Below, piece after piece: positions 38,273 to 47,121 of a stretch of 64,000 nt of DNA. The translations under genes were made by a program, and so were the position numbers. Below the pieces are notes generated by a model. That model searched no databases, was not told the DNA's origin, and saw nothing but the letters and a program-made list of their open reading frames with translations. The DNA lies in NCBI GenBank assembly GCA_951812755.1, contig OX638329.1, forward strand, positions 4,534,522 to 4,598,521. Direction: 5' to 3'. Position 1 is the first letter of the stretch; each line of letters starts with the position of its first letter. Source of the DNA: an uncultured Latescibacterota bacterium. Its GTDB lineage: Bacteria; Latescibacterota; UBA2968.

Positions 38273-39991
38273 ATGTTCCGGTTTCACTCAGCGCGAACGT
38301 GGACAGCCCGTTTCATGATTCTTGTCGCGTTATTTGGCCTGACTTGTGGTCCAAAACGGGATCCAGGCGATGCACAAGGCGTTCGATTTGTGGATATCAC
38401 GGTTCAAGCGGGTGTTGGATTTCGCCATGTCCACGGAGGAAGCGGGCAAAAGTACTTCGTGGAGACGATGGGAGCAGGCTGTGCCTTTTTTGACTACGAT
38501 GGCGATGGCGACCTGGACCTGTATGCCGTTAACGGCGCTCCGCTTCCGGAGTTTGTAGGAAATGAGACGCCGACGAACAAGCTTTATCGGAATAATGGGG
38601 ATGGGACATTCACCGATGTGACGGAGCGCGCCGCCGTGGGCGACACGGGATACGGAACGGGATGCGCTACCGGCGACTACGACAACGACGGAGATCTGGA
38701 TCTCTATGTGACCAACTACGGCCCCAACCTCCTCTATCGGAACAATGGGGATGGGACATTCACCGATGTGACGGAGCGCGCCGCCGTGGGCGACAGCCAC
38801 TGGGGAGCAGGATGTGCGTTTCTGGACTACGATAATGACGGGGATCTGGACCTCTACGTGGCCAACTACCTCGATTACTCGCTGGACGATCCGCGAATTG
38901 ATCTGATCCCCTATATCGTTGATTATCACGGCACCCGCGCCTCGGATCTGAAGACATATCCCCATCCGCACAACTTCAATGATGCGCCCGACCGGCTCTA
39001 TCGGAACAATGGGGATGAGACATTCACCGATGTAGCCGATGTGGCGGGTGTAGCCAATACCGCAGGGAAAAGTCTGGGTGTAGTCGTCACAGACTACGAC
39101 GACGATGGAGATCCCGATCTATATGTGGCCAACGATATGGTAGGGAATTTCCTCTATCGGAACAACGGGGATGGAACATTCACCGACGTGGGATTGATCT
39201 CCGGAGTCGGTTACAACGAGAACGGTCAAGAGGAGGGAGGCATGGGTGTGGATGCCGGTGATTACGACAACGACGGGTGGATGGATCTGATTGTGACCAA
39301 TTTCCAGCATGAGACTTATACCCTCTATAGAAACAACGGGGACGGGACATTCACTGATGTGTCGTTTGCCTCCGGTACGGGCAGAGTCACCCGGCCTTAC
39401 CTGGGATGGGGGGTCGGTTTTTTCGACTATAACAACGACGGGCACAGCGACCTCTTCGCGGCCAACGGTCATGTGCAGGACAACATCGAAAGGCTGGATG
39501 GGTCAACCTCTTATCCACAGCGCAATCTGCTTTTTCACAATAACGGGGATGGGACGTTCGCCGACGCTTCCCTGAAGTCCGGGGATGGGATGCGCCTGGT
39601 GAAGTCCAGTCGGGGGACGGCGTTCGGGGATTATGACAACGACGGGGATGTCGATCTGTTTGTCCTCAACTCCAACGAGCGGGCGGACCTGCTACGCAAC
39701 GACGGGGGAAACCGGAACAACTATCTGACAGTCCGGACGGTGGGGACGGTGAGCAACCGGGATGGAATCGGTGCCAGGGTAAAGGTGGTCTCTGGAAGGC
39801 TGAGACAGATGAAGGAGGTGCGGAGCGGATCGAGCTATCTCTCCCAGAACGATCTCCGGGTTCACTTCGGATTAGGTAGTTGTTCAACGGTGGATACTCT
39901 GATGATTCGGTGGCCCAGCGGAACGGTGCAGGTGCTGACAGATATACCCGTTAATCGGGTTTGGACAGTGACTGAACAGGCAGGCCCATAA
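38273..39991 (+). CDS. CRTAC1-like lipoprotein with FG-GAP repeats and ASPIC/UnbV domain
   Basis: The 572-residue protein has a lipoprotein-type signal (LVALFGLTC, Cys at about 25), FG-GAP/VCBS repeats with DYDGDGDLD and FLDYDNDGDLD calcium loops, and a C-terminal ASPIC/UnbV domain (NRDGIGARV, RWPSGTVQV). Two repeats share a 61-bp stretch that differs at one base (38585-38645 and 38735-38795), a sign of conversion or duplication. It is the third member of the TPR/FG-GAP block and probably faces the outside. Function unknown. Confidence 0.85.
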   Translation: MFRFHSARTWTARFMILVALFGLTCGPKRDPGDAQGVRFVDITVQAGVGFRHVHGGSGQKYFVETMGAGCAFFDYDGDGDLDLYAVNGAPLPEFVGNETPTNKLYRNNGDGTFTDVTERAAVGDTGYGTGCATGDYDNDGDLDLYVTNYGPNLLYRNNGDGTFTDVTERAAVGDSHWGAGCAFLDYDNDGDLDLYVANYLDYSLDDPRIDLIPYIVDYHGTRASDLKTYPHPHNFNDAPDRLYRNNGDETFTDVADVAGVANTAGKSLGVVVTDYDDDGDPDLYVANDMVGNFLYRNNGDGTFTDVGLISGVGYNENGQEEGGMGVDAGDYDNDGWMDLIVTNFQHETYTLYRNNGDGTFTDVSFASGTGRVTRPYLGWGVGFFDYNNDGHSDLFAANGHVQDNIERLDGSTSYPQRNLLFHNNGDGTFADASLKSGDGMRLVKSSRGTAFGDYDNDGDVDLFVLNSNERADLLRNDGGNRNNYLTVRTVGTVSNRDGIGARVKVVSGRLRQMKEVRSGSSYLSQNDLRVHFGLGSCSTVDTLMIRWPSGTVQVLTDIPVNRVWTVTEQAGP

Positions 39992-40002
39992 GGGATAAAA
40001 AG

Positions 40003-41157
40003 ATGAAAATTACCGATATCAAGCCGATGGCGATTAAAATTCCCCAGGAAGATACCTTTGGCGGAAAGGGAGTGGTAGAAGAAAGAGCCTACGATGTGCA
40101 GCCGGGATGGCGCGGGCTCTATTCCCGCCAGATCGAGACGACGCTGGTCAAAGTGGAGACCGACTGTGGTATTACGGGATGGGGAGAGGGACAGGCACCG
40201 ATCGGTCCGGAGGTGACGGCGATGGTGATCGACAAAGTGCTAAGGCCAATTCTGATCGGAAGAGACCCGGCTGAATGGGGGGTATTGAAACACGAGATGT
40301 ATCACGCGATGAACCTGCGGGGACACTACTCCGGGTTTATGGTACACGGCCTTGCAGCGGTAGATTCGGCCCTGTGGGACATCCAGGGGCAGAAGCTGGA
40401 TGCGCCGGTGGTGGAGCTTCTGGGCGGGGCTTTCCGGAATCGAGTGCCGGTTTATGTTTCGGGAGTGCGGGGAAACTCGATTGGGGAAATGGCGGAGACA
40501 GCACGCGGGCATATATCGGAGGGTTTCCGAGCGCTCAAGATGTTTTTGGGCTTCGGAATAGAAAGAGATTTGAGGCACGTCGAGGGAATTCGAGATGCGG
40601 TGGGGCCGAATGTCCGGCTGATGGTGGATGCACTGTGGAATTATGACACACCGACGGCTCTGCAATTGGGACGGCACCTGGAGCGTCTGGGAGTATTCTG
40701 GTTTGAAACGCCGACCAGTCCGGAGGATATCGAGGGCCATGCGGAGATTGCCCGGGAACTGGATATGTTTGTTGCGGCCGGAGAGACCGAGACAACGCGG
40801 TACCAATTTCTCAACTGGTTTCAGGCGCGGGGGCTGGATATCGCACAGCCCGATGTGGGGCGTTGCGGAATTACAGAGACCAGGAAAATTGCCGATCTGG
40901 CCGAGACGTTCAATATCCCCATTGCGCTGCATGCAGGGGTCTGTCTGCCACCCAGTATCGCGGCTTCAATCCACGTAGCATTGGCCATTCCAAATTTGGT
41001 TTTCCAGGAGTATCAACCGCTGATGCTCGGTCTTTCCAACCAATTTTTGAAGCGGCCCATCGTGTGTGAGGAGGGCCATTTTCACCTGCCTGAGGGGTCG
41101 GGGCTGGGAATTGAAATGGACGAAGATGTCCTATCTCAATATGTAGTTTATCCATAA
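40003..41157 (+). CDS. Enolase-superfamily (mandelate racemase/muconate lactonizing type) enzyme
   Basis: The 384-residue protein has a capping domain (1-130) and a barrel with metal ligands D209 (MVDA), E235 (FETPTSPED) and E261 (AAGETE), an LKM segment near 178 and H310 (ALHAG). This fits the mandelate racemase/sugar-acid dehydratase class, which removes a proton next to a carboxylate; D-galactonate-, L-fuconate- or related dehydratases are possible. All ligands are kept, unlike several neighbours. It follows the CRTAC1-like gene by 11 bp. Confidence 0.9.
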   Translation: MKITDIKPMAIKIPQEDTFGGKGVVEERAYDVQPGWRGLYSRQIETTLVKVETDCGITGWGEGQAPIGPEVTAMVIDKVLRPILIGRDPAEWGVLKHEMYHAMNLRGHYSGFMVHGLAAVDSALWDIQGQKLDAPVVELLGGAFRNRVPVYVSGVRGNSIGEMAETARGHISEGFRALKMFLGFGIERDLRHVEGIRDAVGPNVRLMVDALWNYDTPTALQLGRHLERLGVFWFETPTSPEDIEGHAEIARELDMFVAAGETETTRYQFLNWFQARGLDIAQPDVGRCGITETRKIADLAETFNIPIALHAGVCLPPSIAASIHVALAIPNLVFQEYQPLMLGLSNQFLKRPIVCEEGHFHLPEGSGLGIEMDEDVLSQYVVYP

Positions 41158-41199
41158 CCGTTGAGCGATCGATAGCCGGATTTGAACGAGGTGGTGGGT

Positions 41200-43125
41200 A
41201 TGATTTTTTTTCAGGACGACGCGATTGGTCAGGTGACGCTTTCACCAGAGGGTCCCTTTGTGACCGGCTCATATATGACGTTGAAGTTGACGTTTACAAC
41301 AGGCGTGGACGGTCTAGCTGAAGGTGCGCGGTTGCGTGTTGGAGTGCCCAATACCGGGTGGGAGCCTGTTGTGGTGCCCCAGCTCCGGTACTGGGACGAA
41401 TTGGTGCGGGGAAAAGAACGGAAGTACGCACCCTTTCATTCGGTCAACACGACGGCAGAGGTAGTCACCCAGGGGGACGCTGTGCTGCATCTGGAGACGA
41501 TGGAGCGCATGCTAATTCCCGATGAAGACCCGGCGGAGGCGTATTGGCGATGGTGGATCACGGCGACGGTAGAAGGTGGGCCTCTGGCTGGGGGAGACCC
41601 GATTGTATTGACTTATGGTGACCCTCGATTTGTGAGACGCGGTGTACGGGTTCAGACCTTTCCGGAAGACGAGCTGACGATTTCGGTGTATGTGGACCCG
41701 GGCGATGGAAATTGGGTACGCCCCGGAGGGGCACCGGTTGAACTGGACGTAGTGTCGGGCGCCCCTGCGCGAGCCAACGTAGTAGTCCCGTCTGTGATTA
41801 CGGGGCCCGTACCCCCCGTGCGGATTGCCTTGACAGATGCCTGTCACTGCCGTCCAAACGACGATCCACCCAGGTCCCTGGTCCTGCGCGACGAGCGCTG
41901 GCGTCGGGTGGGCGACGTCCGATTTTCTGGATTGCAACCGGTTAAAGTGGAACTGAAAAATTCGGGAGCCGTTTTTGAGGGGGTGACGCTGACCGATCCG
42001 GAGGGAAAACAAATCTGGGGGACTTCCAATCCGTGCATTCACTCGGATGAGGGCAATTTGCAGCTTTTCTGGGGAGACCTGCACGCCCAGAGCGAATATC
42101 ACGTGATGCACTCGCAAGAGAAGGACGCCCGGCAGGTAGGCTGGTCCAAGGGCATTTCCTGCGGTACGCCGGACGATGTGTATCAGTACGCCCGGGATGT
42201 GGCACTGCTCGATTTTGTGGCTATTACCGATCAGGGCGCGATTACAGGCGTGGGCTGGGAGCTTCTCCAGCAGAAGGCCATCGAGCATTACCGACCAGGA
42301 GAATTTGTGACATTCAAGTCCTATGAAGCTGGCTCTCCAGTGGGCCATCGAAATGTGTATTTTCGGGACGATGCGATTGAGCCGCCTCAAGATGCCGGGA
42401 CGTTCAGCTATATGCCCGATTTTCTGTACGAGCACTATCGAGGACGGAAGGATGTGATGCTGATCCCCCATCACGTCAAGACGTGGACGGATTGGTCACT
42501 TCACGATCCGGATTTGGAACCTTTGATGGAGATCTATTCGTGCTGGGGACAATCTGAAAATCCCTCAATGGACCGGTGGGACAAGGGGATGACGCCGGGG
42601 GCTGGGGCTTGGGAGGCACTGAGACGAGGCTATCGGTTGGGTATGATCGCCAGCAGCGACAACCATGTGGGCATGCCGGGACGGAGCTATCAGCACGACC
42701 GACAAGCCCATACGCCTTTTCCGGGGGGACTTGCAGCGGTCTGGGCACCCGAGTTGACACGGGAGGCACTGTTCGATGCGCTCAAAAGCCGCCGCTGCTA
42801 CGGTACCACGGGTGCTCGCATTATCCTGGATTTCACGCTCAACGATCAGCCTATGGGGAGCATTCTGAAGGTCGAGCGGGCGGAGGTATCGAGAGAGGTC
42901 TATGCCTACGTTCAGGGTACAGACGCGATCGATCGCGTTGAGGTCGTACAGAATGGGAAGATCGTTGAGATCGGAACTCCCCATCACCGGGATAGACAGG
43001 ATGTCTATCGCTTGCAGTGGCGGGACACCACGGCGCTTGAGACGAATACCTATTACTACATCCGCGTGATCCAGACCGACGGAGAGATGGGCTGGTCGTC
43101 TCCGATCTGGGTGGATCGAGTATAG
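41200..43125 (+). CDS. PHP-domain/DUF3604-like protein with substituted metal ligands
   Basis: The 641-residue protein has an N-terminal beta-rich domain (about 1-280) and a PHP/DUF3604-like region starting FWGDLHAQSEYH. The usual HxH and TDH motifs read H295-A-Q297 and T-D-Q345, while H424-H425 (PHH) and D487/H489 (SSDNH) are kept. Relatives with HxQ are common in this family. It may hydrolyse phosphate or glycoside bonds or be an altered binding protein. ATG 41200 follows GAGGTGG; an in-frame TTG upstream is less likely. It is the last gene with island codon use. Confidence 0.75.
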   Translation: MIFFQDDAIGQVTLSPEGPFVTGSYMTLKLTFTTGVDGLAEGARLRVGVPNTGWEPVVVPQLRYWDELVRGKERKYAPFHSVNTTAEVVTQGDAVLHLETMERMLIPDEDPAEAYWRWWITATVEGGPLAGGDPIVLTYGDPRFVRRGVRVQTFPEDELTISVYVDPGDGNWVRPGGAPVELDVVSGAPARANVVVPSVITGPVPPVRIALTDACHCRPNDDPPRSLVLRDERWRRVGDVRFSGLQPVKVELKNSGAVFEGVTLTDPEGKQIWGTSNPCIHSDEGNLQLFWGDLHAQSEYHVMHSQEKDARQVGWSKGISCGTPDDVYQYARDVALLDFVAITDQGAITGVGWELLQQKAIEHYRPGEFVTFKSYEAGSPVGHRNVYFRDDAIEPPQDAGTFSYMPDFLYEHYRGRKDVMLIPHHVKTWTDWSLHDPDLEPLMEIYSCWGQSENPSMDRWDKGMTPGAGAWEALRRGYRLGMIASSDNHVGMPGRSYQHDRQAHTPFPGGLAAVWAPELTREALFDALKSRRCYGTTGARIILDFTLNDQPMGSILKVERAEVSREVYAYVQGTDAIDRVEVVQNGKIVEIGTPHHRDRQDVYRLQWRDTTALETNTYYYIRVIQTDGEMGWSSPIWVDRV

Positions 43126-43171
43126 AGAAGTCGCCCTTGCACCGCGTCCGACGCCTCCGCGAAAACAGTGA

Positions 43172-43200
43172 TTGCCTACCATGTGAAGATTGTGCATAAT
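43172..43200 (+). promoter_or_regulatory. Candidate promoter of the zinc alcohol dehydrogenase gene
   Basis: TTGCCT (43172-43177) and CATAAT (43195-43200) are 17 bp apart, 51 bp before the ATG at 43251. No other strong signal is seen in this short gap. Confidence 0.4.
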
Positions 43201-43250
43201 AACAAAGTACACGACCCCTAAATACATATCCTTTGAACTGCACAAATACC

Positions 43251-44273
43251 ATGCGCGCTGTACGCAAACTAAAACCCGGCCCTGGTCACATCGCCTTATG
43301 CAACATCCCAGAACCGGATATCGAACATCCCGACGATATTAAAATCGCCGTTCGGCGCGGCGGACTCTGCGGCACAGACCTCCACATCCGCCACGGCGGT
43401 TATGGCTTTCGCCCACCTGTCACACTTTGCCATGAACTTTCAGGCGAAGTCGTCAAAGTCGGCACCAATGTCACCCGCGTCAAAACAGGCGACCGCATCA
43501 CGGTCCTTCCCACGGCGAATGGGGCATGTGGGCACTGTCGCTATTGTCGGGCCAGCGAATTTTTCTTTTGCCCCCAGCGCAACTCAGTTGGCAGCATGCG
43601 CGACGGCGGTTTTGCCGAATACTGCGTCATCCCCCAAAACCTCGCCTTCCCGCTTCCCGAATCTGTCTCCTATGACACCGCCGCGCTCGTTGAACCCCTC
43701 GCCTGCTGCATCAAAGCCGTTCTTTTTCACACAACAATTGTACCCGGCGACTGGGTACTCATTTCCGGACCCGGTCCCATTGGCCTGATGTGTGCCGACC
43801 TCGCCCGACTCGCTGGCGGACGCGTTATTGTCTGCGGAACACACCGCGACGCCCATCGCCTCGCTATGGCTAAAAGCGCGGAACACACCGTAGATGTCAC
43901 GCGAGAGAATATATCCGAATTTGTCCACTCGCTCACTGGCGACGGCGCCGACATTGTCATCGAATGTGCAGGTGCTGCCGCCTCCATCGATCAATGCCTC
44001 GACGCTGTGCGCCCCCTCGGCACATTTACACAGGTGGCTCTGGTCGAACACCCCGTTGAAGTGAACTGGGGCAAAATCATCTACAAACAGCTTTCCGTGA
44101 GCAGTTCTATTGCCCAGAACTGGCCCAGTTGGCTACGCGCCCTCGAAATGGTCATCGCCAAAACAATAGATCCCTCGGCATACATATCCCACAGACTACC
44201 ACTCGAAAATTGGGAACAAGCATTTGATAGCGCAGAGCGACAGGAGGGATTGAAATATGTCCTGCACCCTTAA
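43251..44273 (+). CDS. Zinc-dependent medium-chain alcohol dehydrogenase (polyol/threonine dehydrogenase type)
   Basis: The 340-residue protein has catalytic zinc residues C40 (LCGTDLH) and H61-E62 (CHELSG), a structural-zinc cysteine cluster near 92-106 (CGHCRYC...C) and a Rossmann motif (GPGPIGLMC). It would oxidise a polyol or secondary alcohol with NAD(P). The start at 43251 is chosen; a TTG at 43233 is in frame, and no good ribosome-binding site is seen for either. Its 3' end overlaps the convergent cupin gene by 4 bp. Codon use is of the outer-region type. Confidence 0.9.
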   Translation: MRAVRKLKPGPGHIALCNIPEPDIEHPDDIKIAVRRGGLCGTDLHIRHGGYGFRPPVTLCHELSGEVVKVGTNVTRVKTGDRITVLPTANGACGHCRYCRASEFFFCPQRNSVGSMRDGGFAEYCVIPQNLAFPLPESVSYDTAALVEPLACCIKAVLFHTTIVPGDWVLISGPGPIGLMCADLARLAGGRVIVCGTHRDAHRLAMAKSAEHTVDVTRENISEFVHSLTGDGADIVIECAGAAASIDQCLDAVRPLGTFTQVALVEHPVEVNWGKIIYKQLSVSSSIAQNWPSWLRALEMVIAKTIDPSAYISHRLPLENWEQAFDSAERQEGLKYVLHP

Positions 44274-44632
44274 ACCACCGGTACGGTCACCAGGATGTGT
44301 TCAATCCAATCATCGCTGTCATTGATCAACTGATGGTAGGTATGCGGCGGTAAATGCACCGCATCGCCTGGCTCCACGGGATAAATCTCGTCATCGATTT
44401 TCATCTTGCCATGACCGCGCGTAAAATAATAAATCTGTTCTTTGTCATCGTGCATGTGATAATCGCCCGCCTTGCGGCTCTGCATCATGTGCAAGGTAAA
44501 CCCCGATGCCGCCAACATCGGTGCTTCTTCCTCGCTCAAACCAGCAGACCCTTTCTGTCTGAAAATCGACCAGATCAACGCCGTTTCATGGCCCACTGTG
44601 GGCATGGCATCTTGCCAATTGCGAATCACCAT
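44270..44632 (-). CDS. Cupin-domain protein
   Basis: The 120-residue protein is a single cupin barrel: the metal-binding motif is HMHDDKEQIYYFTRG, with a later HLPPHTYHQL. It probably binds a divalent metal and isomerises or stores a sugar or small acid. ATG 44632 has GGAGG at the right distance; a start at 44647 lacks one. It is encoded just downstream of a Gfo/Idh gene on the same strand, so they probably form an operon. Confidence 0.85.
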   Translation of the reverse strand: MVIRNWQDAMPTVGHETALIWSIFRQKGSAGLSEEEAPMLAASGFTLHMMQSRKAGDYHMHDDKEQIYYFTRGHGKMKIDDEIYPVEPGDAVHLPPHTYHQLINDSDDWIEHILVTVPVV

Positions 44633-44648
44633 CTGTCTTTCCTCCATT

Positions 44649-45890
44649 TTAAGTGTTGATGTTCAACGCCGCATCGATCTCTGCTTGATATTCATATAAC
44701 TCGCCGCTTTCGATCTCTGCTGCCGTCACAGTGCGACCTGCGCGAGCAGACTCGCAAATCGCATAAATCGCAGCAACATCCTTCATCCCCTCAACACCAT
44801 CGACCTCAATCGGTTCATCATTCAAGACAGCACAGGCGAGTTCGTATTGTTCATAAGCGATCAATTTCCAATCCACTGCCTGATCGCCCACACTGTTTTT
44901 GCTAGGAAAAAAATGATCTAAGAGAGGATGCAATTCAAAATCGTCAACAGCACTCAGAATCGCATTCTGATCTCTCACCTCGCCATCTGCCGACTGCCAT
45001 ATCGCCTGACTTCCACGGCTGCCGTAGCTCTGGAAACACCCTTTATCACCTAAAATCAACTGACTGCGGCAGGCACCGTGCCCTCCAATGCCCACAATAA
45101 AACTCACCATCACACCGCTTTCCATCTTCATCATCGCCATCGCCGTATCTTCTGCCGTAGCGGGAACTTCGCTGGGCATCGCGCGAAAACGCTGCTGATA
45201 AAATTCATACCGGTCGCCAATAGACTGTTGCTTTTTCCGCACCGGCTCCACCAGGCGCGCATCGCCATATACCTCGACCACATCGCCGAGTTGATACCGA
45301 ATCAGATCCGCATAGTGTACTCCCATATCGATCAACGGACCCCCGCGGTCTTTCAAATGCCGCCAGGGCGTAATAAAAATTTCATTGCCGCCGCGCATGG
45401 CGTGAAGCGTCGCCATATAAGGCGTTCCGATTCGCCCGGTATCCAACAAATGGCGCGTTAACCGCGCCGAAGGATCGCGCCGATAATTTTCAGCAACCGA
45501 CAGTTTTCGCCCATTGCGCTCCGCGGCCTCATTCATAGCATGACACGCTTTTACAGAAATAGCCATAGGTTTTTCAACCAGCACGTGCAATCCCAGGTCC
45601 AGAGCCTCACACACTACCGTGTGATGCACCGACGGATCTGTCACCACATCGACAGCCATCAAATCGGGAATCGCTTGCGCCATTGCTTCCATAGATGTAA
45701 ATACGGGAGGTTTTGAACCGAGCAACTGCTCGGCCTCGCGCGCGGCCAATTCTGCGTTATTCCGATTGAGGTCGCACAGGGCGCACAATTCAACATTATT
45801 AAACGGCGTCTTCGCCAGTTCGCCCAATCCATACAAATGGCGCGTCCCCATACCACCACAACCGATCAGGGCGAGTTTGAGTTTGTCCAT
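44649..45890 (-). CDS. Gfo/Idh/MocA-family oxidoreductase with canonical motifs
   Basis: The 413-residue protein has GCGGMGTRHL for NAD(P) binding, an intact EKP motif (VEKPM) and the downstream GGPLIDMGVHYADL with its histidine. It therefore contrasts with the three island paralogues. An AAAGGAGATAAT ribosome-binding site precedes the start. It shares an operon with the cupin and likely handles a sugar or inositol derivative. Confidence 0.9.
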   Translation of the reverse strand: MDKLKLALIGCGGMGTRHLYGLGELAKTPFNNVELCALCDLNRNNAELAAREAEQLLGSKPPVFTSMEAMAQAIPDLMAVDVVTDPSVHHTVVCEALDLGLHVLVEKPMAISVKACHAMNEAAERNGRKLSVAENYRRDPSARLTRHLLDTGRIGTPYMATLHAMRGGNEIFITPWRHLKDRGGPLIDMGVHYADLIRYQLGDVVEVYGDARLVEPVRKKQQSIGDRYEFYQQRFRAMPSEVPATAEDTAMAMMKMESGVMVSFIVGIGGHGACRSQLILGDKGCFQSYGSRGSQAIWQSADGEVRDQNAILSAVDDFELHPLLDHFFPSKNSVGDQAVDWKLIAYEQYELACAVLNDEPIEVDGVEGMKDVAAIYAICESARAGRTVTAAEIESGELYEYQAEIDAALNINT

Positions 45891-45921
45891 ATTATCTCCT
45901 TTGAATCATGTGAAGCAAAAT

Positions 45922-46716
45922 TCACGCTATCGTCCTGGGATCCGCCAGTAGGTCAGTGCCCGCCAACTCCATTCCAACGGACCATATCGAATGGTAGAGG
46001 GCCATGCCCAGCAACATGATACCCGCAGATTGCCAGAACACTTCAATTGGCAGGACCGTCGTGTGCATTCCCAGTGTATCGCTGGTTCGTTGTGCCTGCT
46101 GTGCGAACCAGCCGCCGCGGTAAGCGAGCAACTCCGCATCAATTTTGGCCGCATCCGGTGCCCACACCGTTACGATTTCCGCCACATCTTTTTCGGGAAT
46201 AAACTCTGTTGTCAGACCTATTCCGATGGACAGCACACTCGCCACTGCAAAAACAACGAGGCCGCTGACTACCAGCGTGCGCGGCGAACGATCCCTAAAG
46301 AGAAAGATGACGGAGCCGCAAAGCGCGTAGGCAACCAATATATCGCCCGACCACAGGAGATAGGCGTGCATAAGACCGAAGGCAAGCAGCCAGAACATGC
46401 GCCGGTAGTGCAAGCCAGCGGAGCGACCACTGCGAGCCTCTGCGCGATCGGCAAACAAGCAGATACCGGCACCAAAAAGAAGCGAGAACATCGACAAAAA
46501 CTTCTGATCGACGAGCAGGTAGCTAACCAGCCAGGTAAAAAAGTTGACACCATTGAGATCGCCATAAGCTGTGGGGTTCAGGTACGCGGCAAAAGGCATT
46601 GCAAACGCCTGGATATTCATGACCAGAATACCGAGTACGGCAAAGCCGCGTAGCACATCCAGACTCTCAATGCGATCTGAGGCTTCAACTGGGCTATTTA
46701 GAACGCGTTTGTCCAT
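45922..46716 (-). CDS. DUF418-family membrane protein, C-terminally truncated
   Basis: The 264-residue protein starts MDKRVLNSPVEASDRIESLD and then LRGFAVLGILVMNIQ, the typical DUF418 opening, with about six membrane helices. Family members are usually near 400 residues; here the frame ends soon after the LLGMALYHS segment that normally begins the DUF418 domain, so the C-terminal part is missing. AAGGTG precedes ATG 46716. It may be a decaying gene. Confidence 0.7.
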   Translation of the reverse strand: MDKRVLNSPVEASDRIESLDVLRGFAVLGILVMNIQAFAMPFAAYLNPTAYGDLNGVNFFTWLVSYLLVDQKFLSMFSLLFGAGICLFADRAEARSGRSAGLHYRRMFWLLAFGLMHAYLLWSGDILVAYALCGSVIFLFRDRSPRTLVVSGLVVFAVASVLSIGIGLTTEFIPEKDVAEIVTVWAPDAAKIDAELLAYRGGWFAQQAQRTSDTLGMHTTVLPIEVFWQSAGIMLLGMALYHSIWSVGMELAGTDLLADPRTIA

Positions 46717-46916
46717 ATTTTCACCTTTACAGATTTGCTTACAGGGAATATATGCCATTATTAAAATTGAACACACTATATCTGATACCGCGCGCATCGC
46801 ACTTACAAAATGGCTTGCCCAATACACCCATCTCGAATAAGTTTATTAATGCTGTGATTTCTACTATTAAAGATCATGTTTCCATGGATGAGCTTGAGCG
46901 ATGAGCCATTTAGAAG
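46717..46916. other. Intergenic spacer before the MITE-like element
   Basis: No convincing gene or promoter is seen in these 200 bp; the sequence is AT-rich, especially 46840-46880. Confidence 0.4.
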
Positions 46917-47092
46917 CTGTTTTAAAATTAATAACTGATGTTACGCATGTCCGGCGTTTTGTCATGCTGAGCGTAGCCGAAGCATCTTTTCCACCTGAGT
47001 TGGTAAGAGATTCTTCGACTCCGCTGCGCTCCGCTCAGAATGACAGGGCAATAGCGCATAGCCGAGAAGGGACAAAATGAGTTTTAAAACAG
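46917..47092. mobile_element. MITE-like element with inverted ends and a nested REP-type palindrome
   Basis: Outer 11-bp inverted repeats CTGTTTTAAAA (46917-46927) and TTTTAAAACAG (47082-47092) flank about 176 bp with no coding capacity. Inside, 46961-47045 carries the widespread motif GTCATGCTGAGCG ... CGCTCAGAATGACA. A nonautonomous insertion is the simplest reading; no target duplication was confirmed. Confidence 0.55.
46961..47045. repeat. REP-like palindromic unit inside the element
   Basis: The ends GTCATGCTGAGCG and CGCTCAGAATGACA are near inverted copies, with GAAGCATCT and AGATTCTTCGA between them. This form recurs in many bacterial genomes as an interspersed repeat. Confidence 0.65.
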
Positions 47093-47121
47093 TCTCTTAG
47101 ATTTTCATGGGAGTTGTTGTT

